The translations under genes were made by a program, and so were the position numbers. From Certhia americana (lineage: Eukaryota; Chordata; Aves; Passeriformes; Certhiidae), in the NCBI GenBank assembly GCA_018697195.1, contig CM031857.1, positions 54,269,982 through 54,333,981 on the forward strand: a DNA stretch of 64,000 nt, read 5' to 3'. Numbering within the stretch: the first letter of the stretch is position 1; each line of letters opens with the position of its first letter. The notes under the pieces are model-generated. The model did not search any database. It saw only the letters and a list, made by a program, of their open reading frames with translations, and was not told where the DNA came from. Shown one piece after another: positions 10,862-51,100 of the stretch.

Positions 10862-11600
10862 CCAAGTGCTGGGTGCTGCGCTGTGGCCACAGCAACCCCA
10901 GGCAGCGCTGCCAGCTTAGAAAAGAGTGGCTGCAAAGTGGCCCAGGGGAATAGGACCTGGGGGTGCTGGTGACAGTGGCTGAACATGAGCCAGAGTGTGC
11001 CCAGGTGGCCAAAAAGGCCAGTGGCACCCTGGTGTGTATCAGCAATATTGTGGCCAGCAGGACTGGGGCAGGGATTGTCCCTTGTACTCAGCACTGGTGG
11101 AGTTACATCTCAACTGAGTCCAGTTCCTCACTACAAGGAAAGAAGGGCAGCATAGCTGGGGAAGGATCTGGAGCAGAAGTCCTGGCAGTAGTGGCTGAGA
11201 GAGCTGGGGGTGTTTGGCCTGGGAAGCTTGGGAGACCTTCTGCTCTCTGCTGCAAGTGCTGGAGCAAAGGCTGCAGTGAGGTGAGGGTTGGAGTCTTCTC
11301 CCAGGTAACAAGTGACAGGACAAGAGGATGTGGCCTTAGAGTTCACCAGGGGAGGTTTAGGTTGGATCTCAAGAGGAATTTCATCATGGAAAGGGTTGTT
11401 AAACATTGGAATGGGCTGTCCCATGGGCATCAGTGAAATAATCATCGCAGGAGATGTTCAAGAAACAACTAGACATGATGGCATTTGGTGCCACAGTCCA
11501 GTTGACAAGGTGGTAGGTGACCAGTCAAAGGCTGGACACGATGATCTAAGAGGTCTTTTCCAATCTAAATTATTCAGTGATTCAGTGACCTCTCAATCTG
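10862..11600 (+). mobile_element. CR1 LINE, 3' part (end of ORF2 plus 3' UTR)
   Basis: About 740 bp matching CR1: CAGCAACCCCAGGCAGCGCT, GACCTGGGGGTGCTGGT, CATGAGCCAGAGTGTGCCCA, GGTGGCCAAAAAGGCCAGTG, CAAGTGACAGGACAAGAGGA, GAAAGGGTTGTTAAACATTG and a tail TCTTTTCCAATCTAAATTAT. It is truncated at its 5' end, with many indels, and begins about 400 bp upstream of the RB1 start codon. It is oriented away from RB1. Confidence 0.92.
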
Positions 11601-14600
11601 ACATTCATCCAAGTCCTATCTGAAATGTTAATTTTAACACTGTATGCTAAAATTACACTTAGCATAACAAGTTCATGCTGTGGGCATCTCCTGAATTTTA
11701 AGTCAATGAGGTTAAAATCACCAGTGCCCTCATTCAAAGATCTTGAAAACCTGCTTTGTTGTCTGCAATTGCATACTCACATTTAGAAGACCAACCTCTC
11801 TTGCAAACAAGCACATTTATTTTCAGACTTACGTGATGACAGCTTCTTAGAAAAGGAAAAATATTTATATGCAAGGATTCTTACTACCTGCACATATTTG
11901 TCATTCACCTGTAAAGCAACAGCTTTTTGTGAGACTGCTGTCAAAACTCTGGATTTAAAAAAAAACCAAACAAAAATCAGCATGAGCATTATTATGTTAT
12001 ACAATTAAAATTCACTGGTATTTTTACATTCATACATTCTAATAATTTGTCCAGGCTTTTCCTTTATATTCATTAACTTGAAACAGGAGAACAGTGTCTA
12101 GCTTTCTGCTTTATAATTAGAATTAAACCAAGTACAGAAAAGTGAATACTGAACAAATCAAAGTACATAAACTTCCAATTAAACGTCTGAGTTGTAGACC
12201 GTAGTGGAATTTGGACATACCTTATTATGATTCTAGTAAAACTTTACCCTGCTTCTAAGCATATTTAAATACTTTTTTGTATTCAGATGGTACCAGGTGC
12301 TGTGGAAGGTTTGGGGTTTAGGACTGTCTGTCATTGACCATTGAACCGCAGACAAGTTGACAGACCAGCTTGGAAAAGTAAGCTGAACCCCTAAACCACA
12401 GCTGAGTCCATTGGCTTCTCCTCACAACTGGCTTTAAGAGCCAAAAGAATTTAAAATGAGAGCAAAACATCTCAGAAAACTTGGTCACAGCCAGTGGAGA
12501 CCGTGCCAGCTGTCAGCAAGAGGGAAACACACCCTCCTGGTCGCTTCCCTCACAGCTGCTTTAACATGCTGTTAGAGCCAGGCCCTGCATCGTCCAGATG
12601 GCAGGCAAAGAATTTGCCTCATGGCCCTCTGTGCATTGCTCCTTTCAAAGAGTTCACAAACCAGCCTCAGTGTAAATAATAGTTTTTTAATTGTTAGTCT
12701 ACCAAGCACCTTCTCAAGTCAAATTTTATGCACTTTTTCATCAAGCAAGGCTCTTAGGGCTCCCCTCCATAAACAGGAAAAAACAATATATAATCTCAGA
12801 ATGCTTCAAGTTACAGCTGGAAGGGAGACAAAAGGATGCAGCAGACGAATCAGGCAACAATAGCATTTAATAATCCATCTCAAAGCCTTGCACATAGTAA
12901 CTACATCTAAACTGCAGTAAGAAGTGTTAACATGTATATGCTTCCAAAGAAAGGCACATCCTTGAGTAAAACCATATTTAAATTGCTGCACTTTTTTACC
13001 CCTTCTCCTTTTAAGATGCACTGATTTGAATGTTTTAATCATGTATTCTAAAACATCTTCTAAATGAAGCCTTTACACTTTTCAATAAAATTGCAAAGGA
13101 AAGAAAAAAATCAGCTCCTACTGGGGAAAAAAAAAAAAAAAAAAACAAAGGAAACACTGCAATGTCAAAGAAAGTATTAATGATAACTTTTGCATCTGAC
13201 CTGACAAAATCTTTATTCTAAATATCTTGCTACAACTGCTTTTAGAGTATAGGTCATGGACATATGTGAAACATTGTCCAGTCAGGCAGTCCTGACTCAT
13301 TGTTTCCAGCTGCTACACAACCTTAGGTAATTTTAATATCCTAACTTTTTCACTTTAAACTGTTGCTGTAGTTTCATTGTAATTGCCAGCGGGAATAAAA
13401 GCCATTATTTCAATTATAGTAAAATCAGTTTTCTGAAGTTGCATGACCAAAACATGCATTTAAAAACCCACTAAATTGAGAGCTTCTGGATATTACTCCA
13501 AATACTAAATATTGGCAGAATTTCTTCTTGAATAAAGCCCAGAGGCTGTAAAACTCAAGGGTTATAAAGATGTCTGCTTGTATCACACCCATTTTCCTGC
13601 ATGTAACAAGCAGAACTAACCAGGGAAGGGACATAGCCTCTCCTGGCCAGCCTTTTCTGTGCACTCACATTCCTTGCACTGGGTAGCAGCCCCCAGCCCT
13701 CTGCCATCAGTGTCACTTGAAGCCCAGCTGTCTCTCTCAAGTCCCAGCACAAGTGCTAACAGGAGCAAGGCGATGACAGACCTGCAGGGCAACTTTTCAC
13801 CATCTGCTGCCCTACAGGCCCCAGGCCTGAAGAAGAGCCTCTCTGGCTCTTCTGGTGGAGAAGCACCTGGTGCAGCAGACAGACCCAAGTGCCAGTCTTG
13901 CTGCAGGAGAGCCTCAGGGACACTCAGGCCACAGCTTGAACAGGCCCTTTGTTCTCTGCCTCTTCATCATCTCCTCTGGTAACACTGTGATTGCCTTGCC
14001 TGGCTCTGCCTTTGAAGCTGGAAAGGGTTCACTGGGGTGATGGGGTGAAACGGACTGGTTGTGCCTCTTGGTGGTGGTGTGCCTGACTCCTGTGTCATTG
14101 TTTCCTACACAAATACACAGCTTGAGATATGAAGAATAAAAACCATTTCTGTAAGTTAATATTTCTACAGTGATGCAAAATCCATAGGGACCATAACAAA
14201 CATCCACCTGCTTCTCTTTAAGATGAGAGGTATCTGTCAGATGTTGCCACTTCTTACAGTTCAAAGCCTCTCTATACATTGACATTATTAATAAAAAGAA
14301 TATTTTTCACTCCACAGTTATACAGATCTGTGGCTTGCTCTTCTCAGAGCACTACACAGGGCACTGCTGGACTCTCAGGACTGCAGTGATGAGTTTAAGG
14401 CAGGAATCTGTATGAATAAAGCATTTGACCAGACTGCCAGTGGGATCTGAAAGGACACCACTGTTGTTTCTGGATGGGAAAATGGCTGCATGTAAACGAT
14501 GCCTATGTGCAAAACCTCAACCCTTCACAGATATTTCTAGTTATTTTGCTTGGACATCAGAGAGATTTTGCACTGATCAAAGCTTTTAGACTTGAGTGTC

Positions 14601-17600
14601 ACCTTTTTCTCTTTTTACTTAGTTGTATTTATCTATTTATAGAAGAATCATAACTACTTATATGGACCTTACACATTTCTTGTTCTCTGTGAGAATACCT
14701 GTCAGAGCTATGTCTATTTTAACAGATTTGCACTAGTGCTGAGAACCAGGGTACTGAAAAATAAAATCCCTGACTGATGCAATTTATCAGATTAAGCCCT
14801 AGTGACAGTGCAATTACATCAGACAAAAATGATCATTCCTGGTATGGCTTTCCTTGCTCACAAACGTTTCTGGATATCAGTGTAGATCATGCCCTTGCAT
14901 GCACAGGTGCATCACACCCTGTGCTTCGTCACACACGTACCACCCTGTGTCTTCAGCAGGCAAAGTGTTTCAAATCCTGGGTACATTCTGCCCCGGGAGG
15001 GTGTGGGGAGGGCATCCTGTGTCCCATCTGCAGGGCAGTTCATTTCAGCTGGTACTGCCAGCCGGTAATGAAATAAAGATCAGCAAGCAAACCACAGCCC
15101 TCTTGTTGCTTGCAATTACACGGCCACATTAAGGACCCTGCTGAAATCCCTCCCTTCCTGTCCTTCTCCGTCCCAAGTTCTGCTTCCTCTCACCACATGA
15201 GGAACTGTGCTCTGGCACAGGCAACACCTTGTCCTGCTGCTGGCCATCTCCCCAGTGAGGATGTTTCCCATGCCACCACTTCCAAGATTTTCTAAACCCA
15301 CAAGAAACAGAATGCACTCTCCTGGAAGCAGTTATTAGGAATCAAATTAATCAACAACCTGAAAACCGATTGAAAATTAGCAACTGTAGCCTGTAGTGAA
15401 TGAGCATAAGCATTTCTCTGAACTAAACCAACCTGTGATCGTGTTTCTTTTTGCTAGGAGTGGGTCTAAGAGAAAGACATTCTTTACTAATCCATGGCAG
15501 TGAAATACCCTATTTAGGTGAAAACCTTTGTGTACAGCATTCCAGAAAAACTCCTGGTGTGACAACAGCGCTATAGGCTCTTTATGTTGCTTCCTCCATA
15601 GCAATAAAATCTCCTCCTACCACTAGAACAAGCAGTGTCAGTGAGAGCACAGCTCTGCTGATGTCTCTAAGCCACAACCTTTTGCTAACACTGATGTGTC
15701 AGATCCTCCCACCCAACCCATATGAAAAACACACGCACACGCCTTGACAGGTATTAGGTAACCAAACTCTTGGCATTTTGAGTCTTGCAGGCCCGAAGGA
15801 TTTTCTTCATGCCAGAACTTGCCCTGTGCCTCTTTACTAAAGCTTCAAGATTTTAGCTGAAGGAGAAAGGCCTTGGAGCTTTTATTGTGCTTTGCAAGCC
15901 CAGATTACATCTATCACATTGACTGGTCACAAAAATTTTACTCCTGCAAAGTAAACTTTACTCCAGCTGAACATCAGAGGCTCTTTGGGACCTATGAGAG
16001 AGCAACACAGCCCTCTCGATCACCTAAGCATGGTGGCACGGGATACTGATTTTGCTGCTTCAGTGATAAAGTATGTCTCAGCATTACAACTGATTTTGGT
16101 TTTTATAGGGAGTTTTAAAACTATTTGCAAAGATAATTGTCCAATGAGGTCACTTTTACACTAACCATTTTCTGGGGTTTGCTGGGCTGGAAATGTGGTT
16201 TCTTCAGTGCAGCACAGCTTTGTTTATTAGATTCTTAACTATTATTATACTTGTGTTTATTATACTTTATTATTTAAAAAAGGAAAAGAGCCCAAGCATC
16301 TCTAAGAGCTATTTCTTTCCATGGATTCGTGTCCCATGCTTCATTGACTTGATCTAAGAGTGCAGAAGTTCCAACATGAGCTTTCGCTGCACTCCGGGTA
16401 TTTTAGGTTGTCTTCCTACACAAACTGCCTGGCATTTAATATGACACAAGCACATGCTGGGAGCTTTTCCTCAGTGTGCAGTGTTTCTTCCTCCTTCCCC
16501 ACACTTATTTTCACACTGTTGATTGAAGTAAATTTCCTTCCAACAGGCTCAAAAGCTGTTAGGGATGGGCATACAGCATGACCATAGAAACCTCCCATCT
16601 GTAAGAACAAATCTCTTTCTCCCCCTGCTCCACCACCCCTTCATCAGACTCATTTGCTGGTGCCTCCTTTAAAGGGCACACCACAGATTACCAAATTTGG
16701 TTACTCAAGTTCTATTTTGAAAACAAGTTAAAGACCAGACGAAGCTTGCTTACAAATTAACAAGTTTCATGTTTAACTTAGGGAAAATAGGAACACAATG
16801 CTCCTGGAAAGGTAGGAAACATCCTTAAAAGTACTTCAGTGTGAATCTTGCGTCATACGTGGCTCCGAAGAACGCACCAGCAACCTTGTGCTGACATATA
16901 CTTGACCTTTGTTGCAAGCACGCAATTGCAACATCCTGAACGTCTGTAGCTAAAGTTTTCCCAGCAGGTATTCCAGCTTGCTTGCACATATACTGAAGTG
17001 CAGCTATGTAAATATAATTTATACATTAACATCTAGCCTGTATGTATGTGAGGCCTTATTTGAGGTTCATGATTGCCATGCACCATCAAAAATGGATTTA
17101 AAAAGTCCAGCTTTGAAATACAGCAGTTATGCTTTTCATTTTACATATAATGCACTTACACCAGAACCAATCTGTAAATTAAGCCACATGCAGATGAAGA
17201 AAAAAAAGTATTGTGTATTTAGGAAACTTCCTTTAAAACAAATTATTTTATCTCAGCCCAAACATTCACAATAGCAGGAAGCTGGATCATAGCATGTTTA
17301 CAATTGTATTATAGCTCCAAAACCAGTAAAGCATCCTCCCACTGTAGTAAGAAAAGATCCTTTAAAAGATGAAAAATAAGATTAGTACAAAGACTCTTGA
17401 CTGAATTAACCTAAGACAAATGATTTGGACACCTATGGTGTATATTATCTTAAAATAGGTTTAAACAGTTGGTTTTTTTCTTCAAATATGCAATTATTCT
17501 ATAAACATTTCTACTTTTCTAATGAATCAATGCTCAAAATTTGGCCAGAAGACAAATCAGTTCCCATGTCATGGAAGCTCTCAAGTGGATCTAGGGGGAG

Positions 17601-18284
17601 ATTCTCCAGCCTTGTTTTTTCAGTGCTACTCCCTTTTTTTTCTGTCCTGTATTTTTTCTTGCAAATAACTTCAAAAAGCAAGTACATCTTATTCATTTTA
17701 TACATCATATTCTGCGCCTTCCCCTAGAAAAGGTGGCATTACCAGGATCCAAATTGTATTACAAAAAAATAAAATCCATCTTGCTTTAAGAACAGCAGTT
17801 TTAAGTGTAAATGGCATGATACAGAATGGTATTGGTGACATTTGAGCAAGCCCCAGATTACCTGGCAAAGCTCATTGGCACAGGCTAGCAGGAACACCAC
17901 AACGGGAAAAAAGGGGAACAAAGGGAATGGCGAAGTCCTGCAGGTAGTGAACACTCCTGGCTCTCAGCTGGGTCAGCCTGACTCATAGCATGTGTTGGAT
18001 GCCCATTATCATATTCATGATGGGATTTCAGGCATTAACAGCATGTTAGACCAGCTTTGGGCCTCCACTCAGACCATAAGTATTGTGGAAATACCCCTCT
18101 AGAATTTCAGTAAGCAGCACAGTATAGCCTTTAGTTGAAAAGGGACAGAAAAGCATGCTTCTCTGTTCATATTTAATTTCTCAGACATCTACTCTGTCTT
18201 TAGAAACAGCACTTCAAGTAAAATTTTAACTGTAATCCCCTCTTCTTAAAAATAATCCAGTAGTAGCAGAAGAAAACACAAGAC
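11601..18284. other. RB1-ITM2B intergenic region, no gene seen
   Basis: AT-rich DNA between the CR1 copy and the ITM2B 3' end. It holds a poly(A) run (13125-13144) and a GC-richer patch at 13620-14040 whose open frames have no homology I know. No exon, RNA gene or named repeat is supported. Confidence 0.75.
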
Positions 18285-18921
18285 TTTTAGACAAACAGGT
18301 TTATAAGGTTTATTTTCCATTGCACATACATGGATTATATACAAGTTAGTAACATAAGTTACTTCTTAATTCTCTAAAAGATTGTTACAGCAAACACTTG
18401 TCATTTTAAAACATCAAGTCAAAATCAATCTCAAAAAGGTAAATATGACAATATTTTAAAAACAAAACAAATTGCACTTGGTTAGGGGAGTCAAATACAG
18501 GTTTGTCTATATGCTGTAACAAACTATATAGCAGGTAATATTACAGTTAGAAGTAGCTCTTGCAGTCCATTTGTACATTAATAATTTTTTTCAATTTTAC
18601 TTATTTAAAAACTGGTGGATATTTCAAAGACTTCTTCTTCTTCTTCTTTCTAGTATTCGAGATTCACATGAAATGCACTAGCAACTAGTCTTTATACAAT
18701 TGCTATTCAAATATAAGAACACCACACCTGAAAATAAGGAGAAAACTAAAACATATTGATTTTACATGTATCATGAGATGAGAAGTATGGAAGGTGTTCA
18801 GCAAGAAAGCCCTGTCCACTACTTACATAAAAGAAGATTTTAAAAAATAATCACTGCACACAATACAAAGGGTGGGGTCATACTGTACTTTTTAAGTTTC
18901 CTCTAACAGTACAATTCCTCA
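18285..18921 (-). other. ITM2B: ITM2B 3' UTR (about 630 nt)
   Basis: AT-rich sequence between the stop codon and the poly(A) signal. It includes a (GAA)6-like run on the transcript strand (18631-18648). The end point is inferred from the signal at 18309-18314. Confidence 0.75.
18309..18314 (-). terminator. ITM2B: ITM2B polyadenylation signal AATAAA
   Basis: AATAAA on the minus strand, about 610 nt after the stop codon. A GU-rich stretch (TGTGTTTTCTTCTG) follows downstream near 18265-18280, which suits cleavage at about 18285-18300. Confidence 0.75.
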
Positions 18922-44992
<26,071 letters not shown>

Positions 44993-45137
44993 GGCCGGTC
45001 CTCAGCGCCCCGCACGCAGGAGAGCGAAGACGAGAAGCGGCCCGGACCGGCGGAGCTTCGCGGGCTATCCCCTACCTTGCCACCCCGCCGCTGCTGCCTC
45101 GCCGCGGCTGCCGCCCCCGTCCCCTAGTCAGGCGGCT

Positions 45138-45170
45138 GAGGAGGAGGAGGAGGAGGAGGAGAGGAGGAGG
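45138..45170. repeat. (GAG)n trinucleotide tract in the ITM2B promoter/5' UTR
   Basis: Eleven GAG/GGA-type triplets with one interruption. It lies 146-178 bp upstream of the ATG and reads CTC/TCC on the transcript strand, so it is either promoter CT-element or 5' UTR. Confidence 0.85.
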
Positions 45171-47882
45171 CGGTGCCTGACAGGGCGGGCGGAAAGAGGG
45201 GAGGTGGTGGCAGCAGGGCCTCGCCCTCTGCCCGCTGCATGGCCCGGCGGGGGCGGGCGGGGGTCTCCGGCCGGCGGGTCTCTGCTCCAGGCTCGGTAGC
45301 CGAGGGGTTTCCGCACACTCGGTGCCTGGCCGTGCCCCGGGCGGTGTCGCAGTGACCTGGGGGCAGGGACCCTCGGGGCCCGTCTCCCCCAGTCCCGGTC
45401 CAGGCTCCTGAGCATGGAGGAGCCCCGGGCTGACGCGCTGCTGGCGCTGAGCTTCCCGGGGGCATGGCTGGCTCAAGCCGTTCGGCTCACCCCGTGCAGT
45501 GCCAGCATTTCCCTGGTTGCCATTTTAATTTAGGGTGTTTTGTGAAAGGAAAATGTTTGGGCCTTACGTTCCTGAAGAAAATCCCCCAAATGCTATATTG
45601 GCAGCGTGGAGGTGAAATCCTTTTAAACCCTTGGGGAAGGATATGGGGAGCAGCGGGGAAAGTGGAGGTGTGACCTTCCCCTTTCTCTCCGGTGCAGTGG
45701 GTTAAGAACTCAGTGAACTCAGCACACCATCCCAGTAGAGTGCTCTCCAGTAAAACTGTGTCATGCATACATTCGAATTTACACTGGGGATATGGTTGTA
45801 GTCTGCTCCAAGAAGTTAATTTTGGTGACTCATTGGGTAGAGTTGATTTCCGGGCAAGAGCTTGGCAGAGTAGTGCTTCTGTCACTTTCTGAGACACCAG
45901 GAAAGCAAAATGCAGTCCTTCAGTTCAGCGGGTGCTCTGCTGCTGATGGAATCAAAATCTGGTCTTTCTCCCTAGAATATTAGATGGCACCAGGACTGAA
46001 TTGTCCTTTTGCTTTGTACCTCATCATCAGCGTCCTTTAAAATTGTTAACTTAAAATGTCTAACAGAAAAGCTAACTTAACCTGCTTCATCCCATCATCC
46101 TAAGGTATTTAAAGATCTACAGATAATTCAAGGATTTTTTTTTTCTAATGAAGTTATAAAATTCACAAAGCAAATCATAGTAATTTTATATGCACTCAAG
46201 ATAAAACAGCTGATGGCACAGCTTGCAGCCAAGTCTGTAAATTGCCCAGATATTCCAAGAATTCGGTTAACTACCTTAAAATTCAACAGAAGTTGACTGA
46301 ATTATTTGCAGATACTTCACTGAAGTAGAAAACGTCATGGACTCTAAGGAAGACAAAATACAGAGATTTCCCTAGATAATTTCTGACCATATTTGGTATG
46401 ACCCTGGAGATTTTACTTTAGTAGGATTTTTCATTAAAAATATTCAAGCATTCTTCATGAAAACGATAAAGTACTTTAATGAAGCCATCATAAGCTACAG
46501 TTTCCCAGGCTACTACTATGGATTTTTAATTTTTTTTCTTACAAGTAGGACTTTATTGTCTCACTCCCAGATTGAGAAAAGCACCAGGTGACACCTCTGC
46601 TCCCATTTCAAAGTGAATCTATGCTGGCGCACTGTGTATTCAGGACAATATTTAGCATGCAAAGGCTGTAATTCAGAGTTTTGCTTTGCTTTGTTCTCCT
46701 TAATGACATCTTCAGATACTCCTCACAGAGAGATGGGTATGCAAAACACAGTCAAGGCTAAGGCATGGCATCGTATTATCTGTGTCAAAGTACATCTAAC
46801 TCTTTCCCCAGGCAGCACACACTCTTATCTTTCCAGATCAAATATACTCTGTCTGCCTCTTGAATCATGTTTACAAACCATGGCAGCTGACTGCAGCTGG
46901 ATTAGAGCAGCACCCTCATATGTTGCCAATTCTGACCTTTTTGTTAGTGAGAATTTAGGATATTAGGATTATTTCTATTAGAGACCAAAGCAAGGATAAA
47001 GCATGAGGAGAACCTCCCAATTAATTCCTGACTGTGCTTTGCTTCTGTGTGCTTTCAGGCTGTGGTTTCACAGGCAGCTGAGCTGTAGGATGGCTCCATT
47101 CCTCCAAATGGAAATACTGCCTCATCTATTCCTTCTCTTGTCCTTCATCATCCACCTCATGTCACTCTTCATACATCCCTCCTTTCACCAGCAGTACCAT
47201 CCAGTGCCAGTGCTAGATAGATGACCCATGCATATTTATGTTTTTCTGCATTAGCTTTCTGCTGGGTTGGTGAGTTACATCAGTTCAAGAGACACAAGGA
47301 CCAGCACCAGCATGAACAGTGGGCCTGCAAGACTAAGAATGAGGAGGAAAGGGGAAGTGGGGAGGAAGGTCTCCCCACTTCAGCATAGATCCAAGTAGTA
47401 AATCAGCACATCTCATCTCTCAAAATTACAGCGTTGCTTTTTCTCAGACAAGTAGGTTTATATCCAGATGACTTTCTCATTCTCTTTCATGTTTCTGCCC
47501 GTTTTTTTTCACATACAAGTCTTCATTTCCTTCAGTACCCTGCCTCATTCATGTATCAGATATGGGAACTCCTCCCAGGAACAGATGACCTATACTGTTT
47601 AGATCTGTCTGTGTCCTTGGGCATGTTGTTTCAGCTTACACTAAAAAGGGGGCAACTCATTGATTCCTTGTTTAGCCTGAGTGGAAAATGGCTGTTACGT
47701 CTATCGGGACTGAAAGCTGCTTTCTCTTTCTGATGTCACTTGTAAAATGTCACAATGCTTAAAGCAGTACCTCTGCTTACCCATCTACAATTCAAAATCA
47801 GCCTACTTGCTATCTCTTACACCAGGGTTATTAATTTCTAATGCCTGTACTAGGCATCTGTAGATTCAAACATGTAAAAGTG

Positions 47883-47902
47883 GTGTGTGTGTGTGTGTGT
47901 GT
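47883..47902. repeat. Short (GT)n run
   Basis: Ten GT repeats (the run begins within TGGTGTG) in the upstream intergenic region. Confidence 0.93.
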
Positions 47903-48077
47903 TAAATATTGATATTGTCTGCCAACAAAGGACACTGTTTTGACGTGAAGAGAATGTACTTGTTTAATTTAAAGTTTCTTTATAAAGCTTTTAAATGCAA
48001 CTGAAGGTGGAAAGTTCCATATTGTGTCATGGTAATTTTGAATTGTTTTTGCTATTCTTTGTTTCATGTTAACTGCA

Positions 48078-48142
48078 TAACATTGATATGTAACAGTAAC
48101 ATTGATATGTTACATAACATTGATATGCATAACAGTGATATG
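48078..48142 (+). repeat. Four copies of a 13-mer TAACATTGATATG
   Basis: Copies at 48078-48090, 48097-48109 and 48115-48127 are perfect; the copy at 48130-48142 has one change. The spacers are 6, 5 and 2 bp. It is a local AT-rich tandem array in the region upstream of ITM2B. Confidence 0.95.
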
Positions 48143-51100
48143 GTGTGTCTTACTTTTCCCTCAATCACTCTTCCCAGTTTCATGTCTCTCTCTATATATA
48201 TCCATTTATCTATCTCTGTCTAAATATGCATATCATTTCTTGGGGGAGGGAGGAGACAAGCAGAAGTTGGTCCTGTGACAGGCATTTATTCAGCTTGCTT
48301 TCTTAGCCAGAAGTTCAAATCCATTTGCACTGTTTCAAGGCTTTTCACACCGTGGCTGGCTCTACGTCTCTGCCTTATTCTCTCTTCCACTTCCCCATCT
48401 TCTCTGCACAGCCCCCTCAGCTTCATCTGAGAGACATCTCATCTACCAGATACTTACCAAAATGGCCCACAAGAAATGTGCTGTCACAGTGTCCCTTTTG
48501 TGTAATCCCCAAATTAATTACAAGGACTTGTACTTAATCCTAGATACATTAGAACACAGGTAAGACTACTAGTTTTATTTGTATTATTCCAGTGACAAAA
48601 TGGGAATGCCATTTTTATCAGCAAAATGAGAAGGTTGGGTTTTTTTAATTTCTTAATGTGTTAATGTGGGAATTCTCTTCCAGATTGTTTGTTTTTGTTA
48701 AATGGGGGACTATGGCCATGGCAGCATTTTTTAGCTTTGTCACAAGGTAAATCTGCTACCACCCGCAAGTCTACCTTTTCTTAAACAACTGAAAACAAAA
48801 AGAACAACTTAAATTCCTGAAGGCTAGAGCAGAAAGGAAAAGATGGCACTTGCTATTTTAAACAGAATAGAATAAGAAAGAGAACATACCAAAAGCCACA
48901 TGAGCAAGTCTGTTTCTCAGCCTCTATATTCTTCTAAATATGCCAGAGCCTGATGAAGTTGGCAAACCAAATGATGCATAAATCTTTAGCTTGCAGATGA
49001 TTGGGATTGCAGACTGTTGCTGTTTTCCCAGAATTTTGGACCCAACATTTACAGTTGAATCTCAAATTTTTAATAATCTCTAGGCAATACTGTAATCTGA
49101 ATTTTAGGAATAACATAATTTTCACTATCTATCTAAAATGCAGCCACCACAACAAAGCATGAAATAAGCCTGACAAATCTATTTCAACTTGGCTTGTGCC
49201 TCCCGGCACCTCAATCATCCCTGCTGTGAATAAAGCCCTTTAGAGTGAGTAAGCTGTACCACAGCAATGAATTATGCCTTAATCCAGCAAGCTGCTTTGC
49301 ATGGCCGGCTTCTGCACCCACATGGAGCCCTGGGGTCCACCAAGATGCAGCAGCTTTCCCAACTGCGTCTGCAGTTTGTCTGGTGTGAAATTGCCATATG
49401 CAATATGCAGAAATGTGCCTGTGTGTACAGTACCCAGTTGCATGCTCTTAATTTCAAAGAATTGTTTGCAACATGAACCAGAACCTCCCTTATTTGAAGG
49501 CAGTGGAAGGGCTCTCATGCTCTTCCCTTGAAGCTGATCCTGTCAGTCTTAACTGGTGTCATCTATTAAATGCCAGACTGCAGACAAGAAACATTTATAT
49601 GAATTTATCAACACTTTATTTGTTCATTATGTATCATGATTGGCCAGTACTGAAGAAGACTCAAATTAAAGACCATTGCTGCCCTAGGGACTTCATAATC
49701 TAAATCAGATACAGAAAGAAAAAAATTCTCAGGAAAGCTAAGGACATAGAGTAACTTTGAAGGCTTCACTCTCTTTTCCTTTAAGCTCTTTTCCCTCTCA
49801 TTTCCATTCACAGAAATAAATATTGTGTGCAAGCCCATCTCCTCTCATATTCTAGCAGCTGCTTTCTTCTCCTTACCAGCCCAGCAAATGCTATTTCCCC
49901 CTATTTAGTACATTAAATAAATGCTGCAAATCTCTTTTGTCTTTTAGGCTTTATTGAGCTGATCCTATTGCTCCTTTTCGCTTTGTCCATTAGCACCCAA
50001 GACCTCCAGAACTGTTAGGTGCACATCACTAGTTTACCCTAGCACACCTGCTTTAGGAAATTAAAGACAAATCCAGCTTGGTCCATTACAGTAAATCCTA
50101 GAAGACAATGTCATAGTCTCAAATTTCTGTTTAGGCCTCAGGGATCTTTTTGTACCTGTCTTTTTGTCTCTTTTTCTGCTGCATCAAACACAAACTTCCT
50201 CACCTGGCCTTCCAGGCCTTCCCTGGCTGGCACGTGGCTCTGTCCATATTGGCTGTTAGTTCTTGTGGCAGATCCTACACTTCATTACTGTACAAACCTT
50301 TCTTTTCTTTGACCTTTGCTCATTCATACAAGGAAGGAGCTGTCCTGTCCATCAAAGCCCATAGCACTGCATATAAAACTATATGTTCACAGCCCAACAG
50401 AAGAGCCATATCTGTGGCAGCTGGGTCATCACAGATTTGTAAAGTTGCCCTTGTCTCATCCCAGACAGATCCCCAGGATCTCACATACTAGTATTTAATG
50501 CTATATAACATTGCTCTCCCATGGGCAAACAATAGCTTTACAGGAGAGAAGAGGAAGCTACACTTGAAGCCTCAAGTCTGCTGGATGGACTCACATTCTG
50601 TGAGACCCTACTGCTACAGTTCCTGTGCAGTCCCAGGACTCAGGATACAGCCTCCTGTGCACAGATGTGCAGATAAAACGACAGCCCTGCTGAGGTGAAG
50701 TGATAGGCTGCTCGCCTGACTAGTCTGATCCTATCATTGCTCTGAGCTCTTGCTTTCATCCTTTTCTCTGCATTTGCTGTATATCTCTACATTCCCCTGG
50801 CTTTTCTGGACCTGTGGTTGTCATTTCATAGACCCTGTGGAAGTCTGAGCATGCACACACTACTTTTTGACACCAGCTAGCTCACCCTAGGCCCTCCTGT
50901 AGTACAAATCATTCTGATAGCATCCTTGTTATTCATTTGAAGTAAGCAGGGAGGTGGAATGTCAGTGGTGTGAGGTTGGAACAAAATTCTCATTTACCAA
51001 TTTTGTCAAAATTTGTATTAGCCAAGGTCTTTTCTTAATTGGTTTGGGGTTTGTTGTCATTTTTTTGTTTGGGTTGGGTTTTTTTGTTACCTCCAGCTTT

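Noticed and set aside
9976..10972. Long plus-strand open frames across the RB1 CpG island
   Set aside because: They are antisense shadows of GC-rich RB1 exons 1-2 and run into a CR1 copy. Composition is proline/arginine-rich, as expected by chance.
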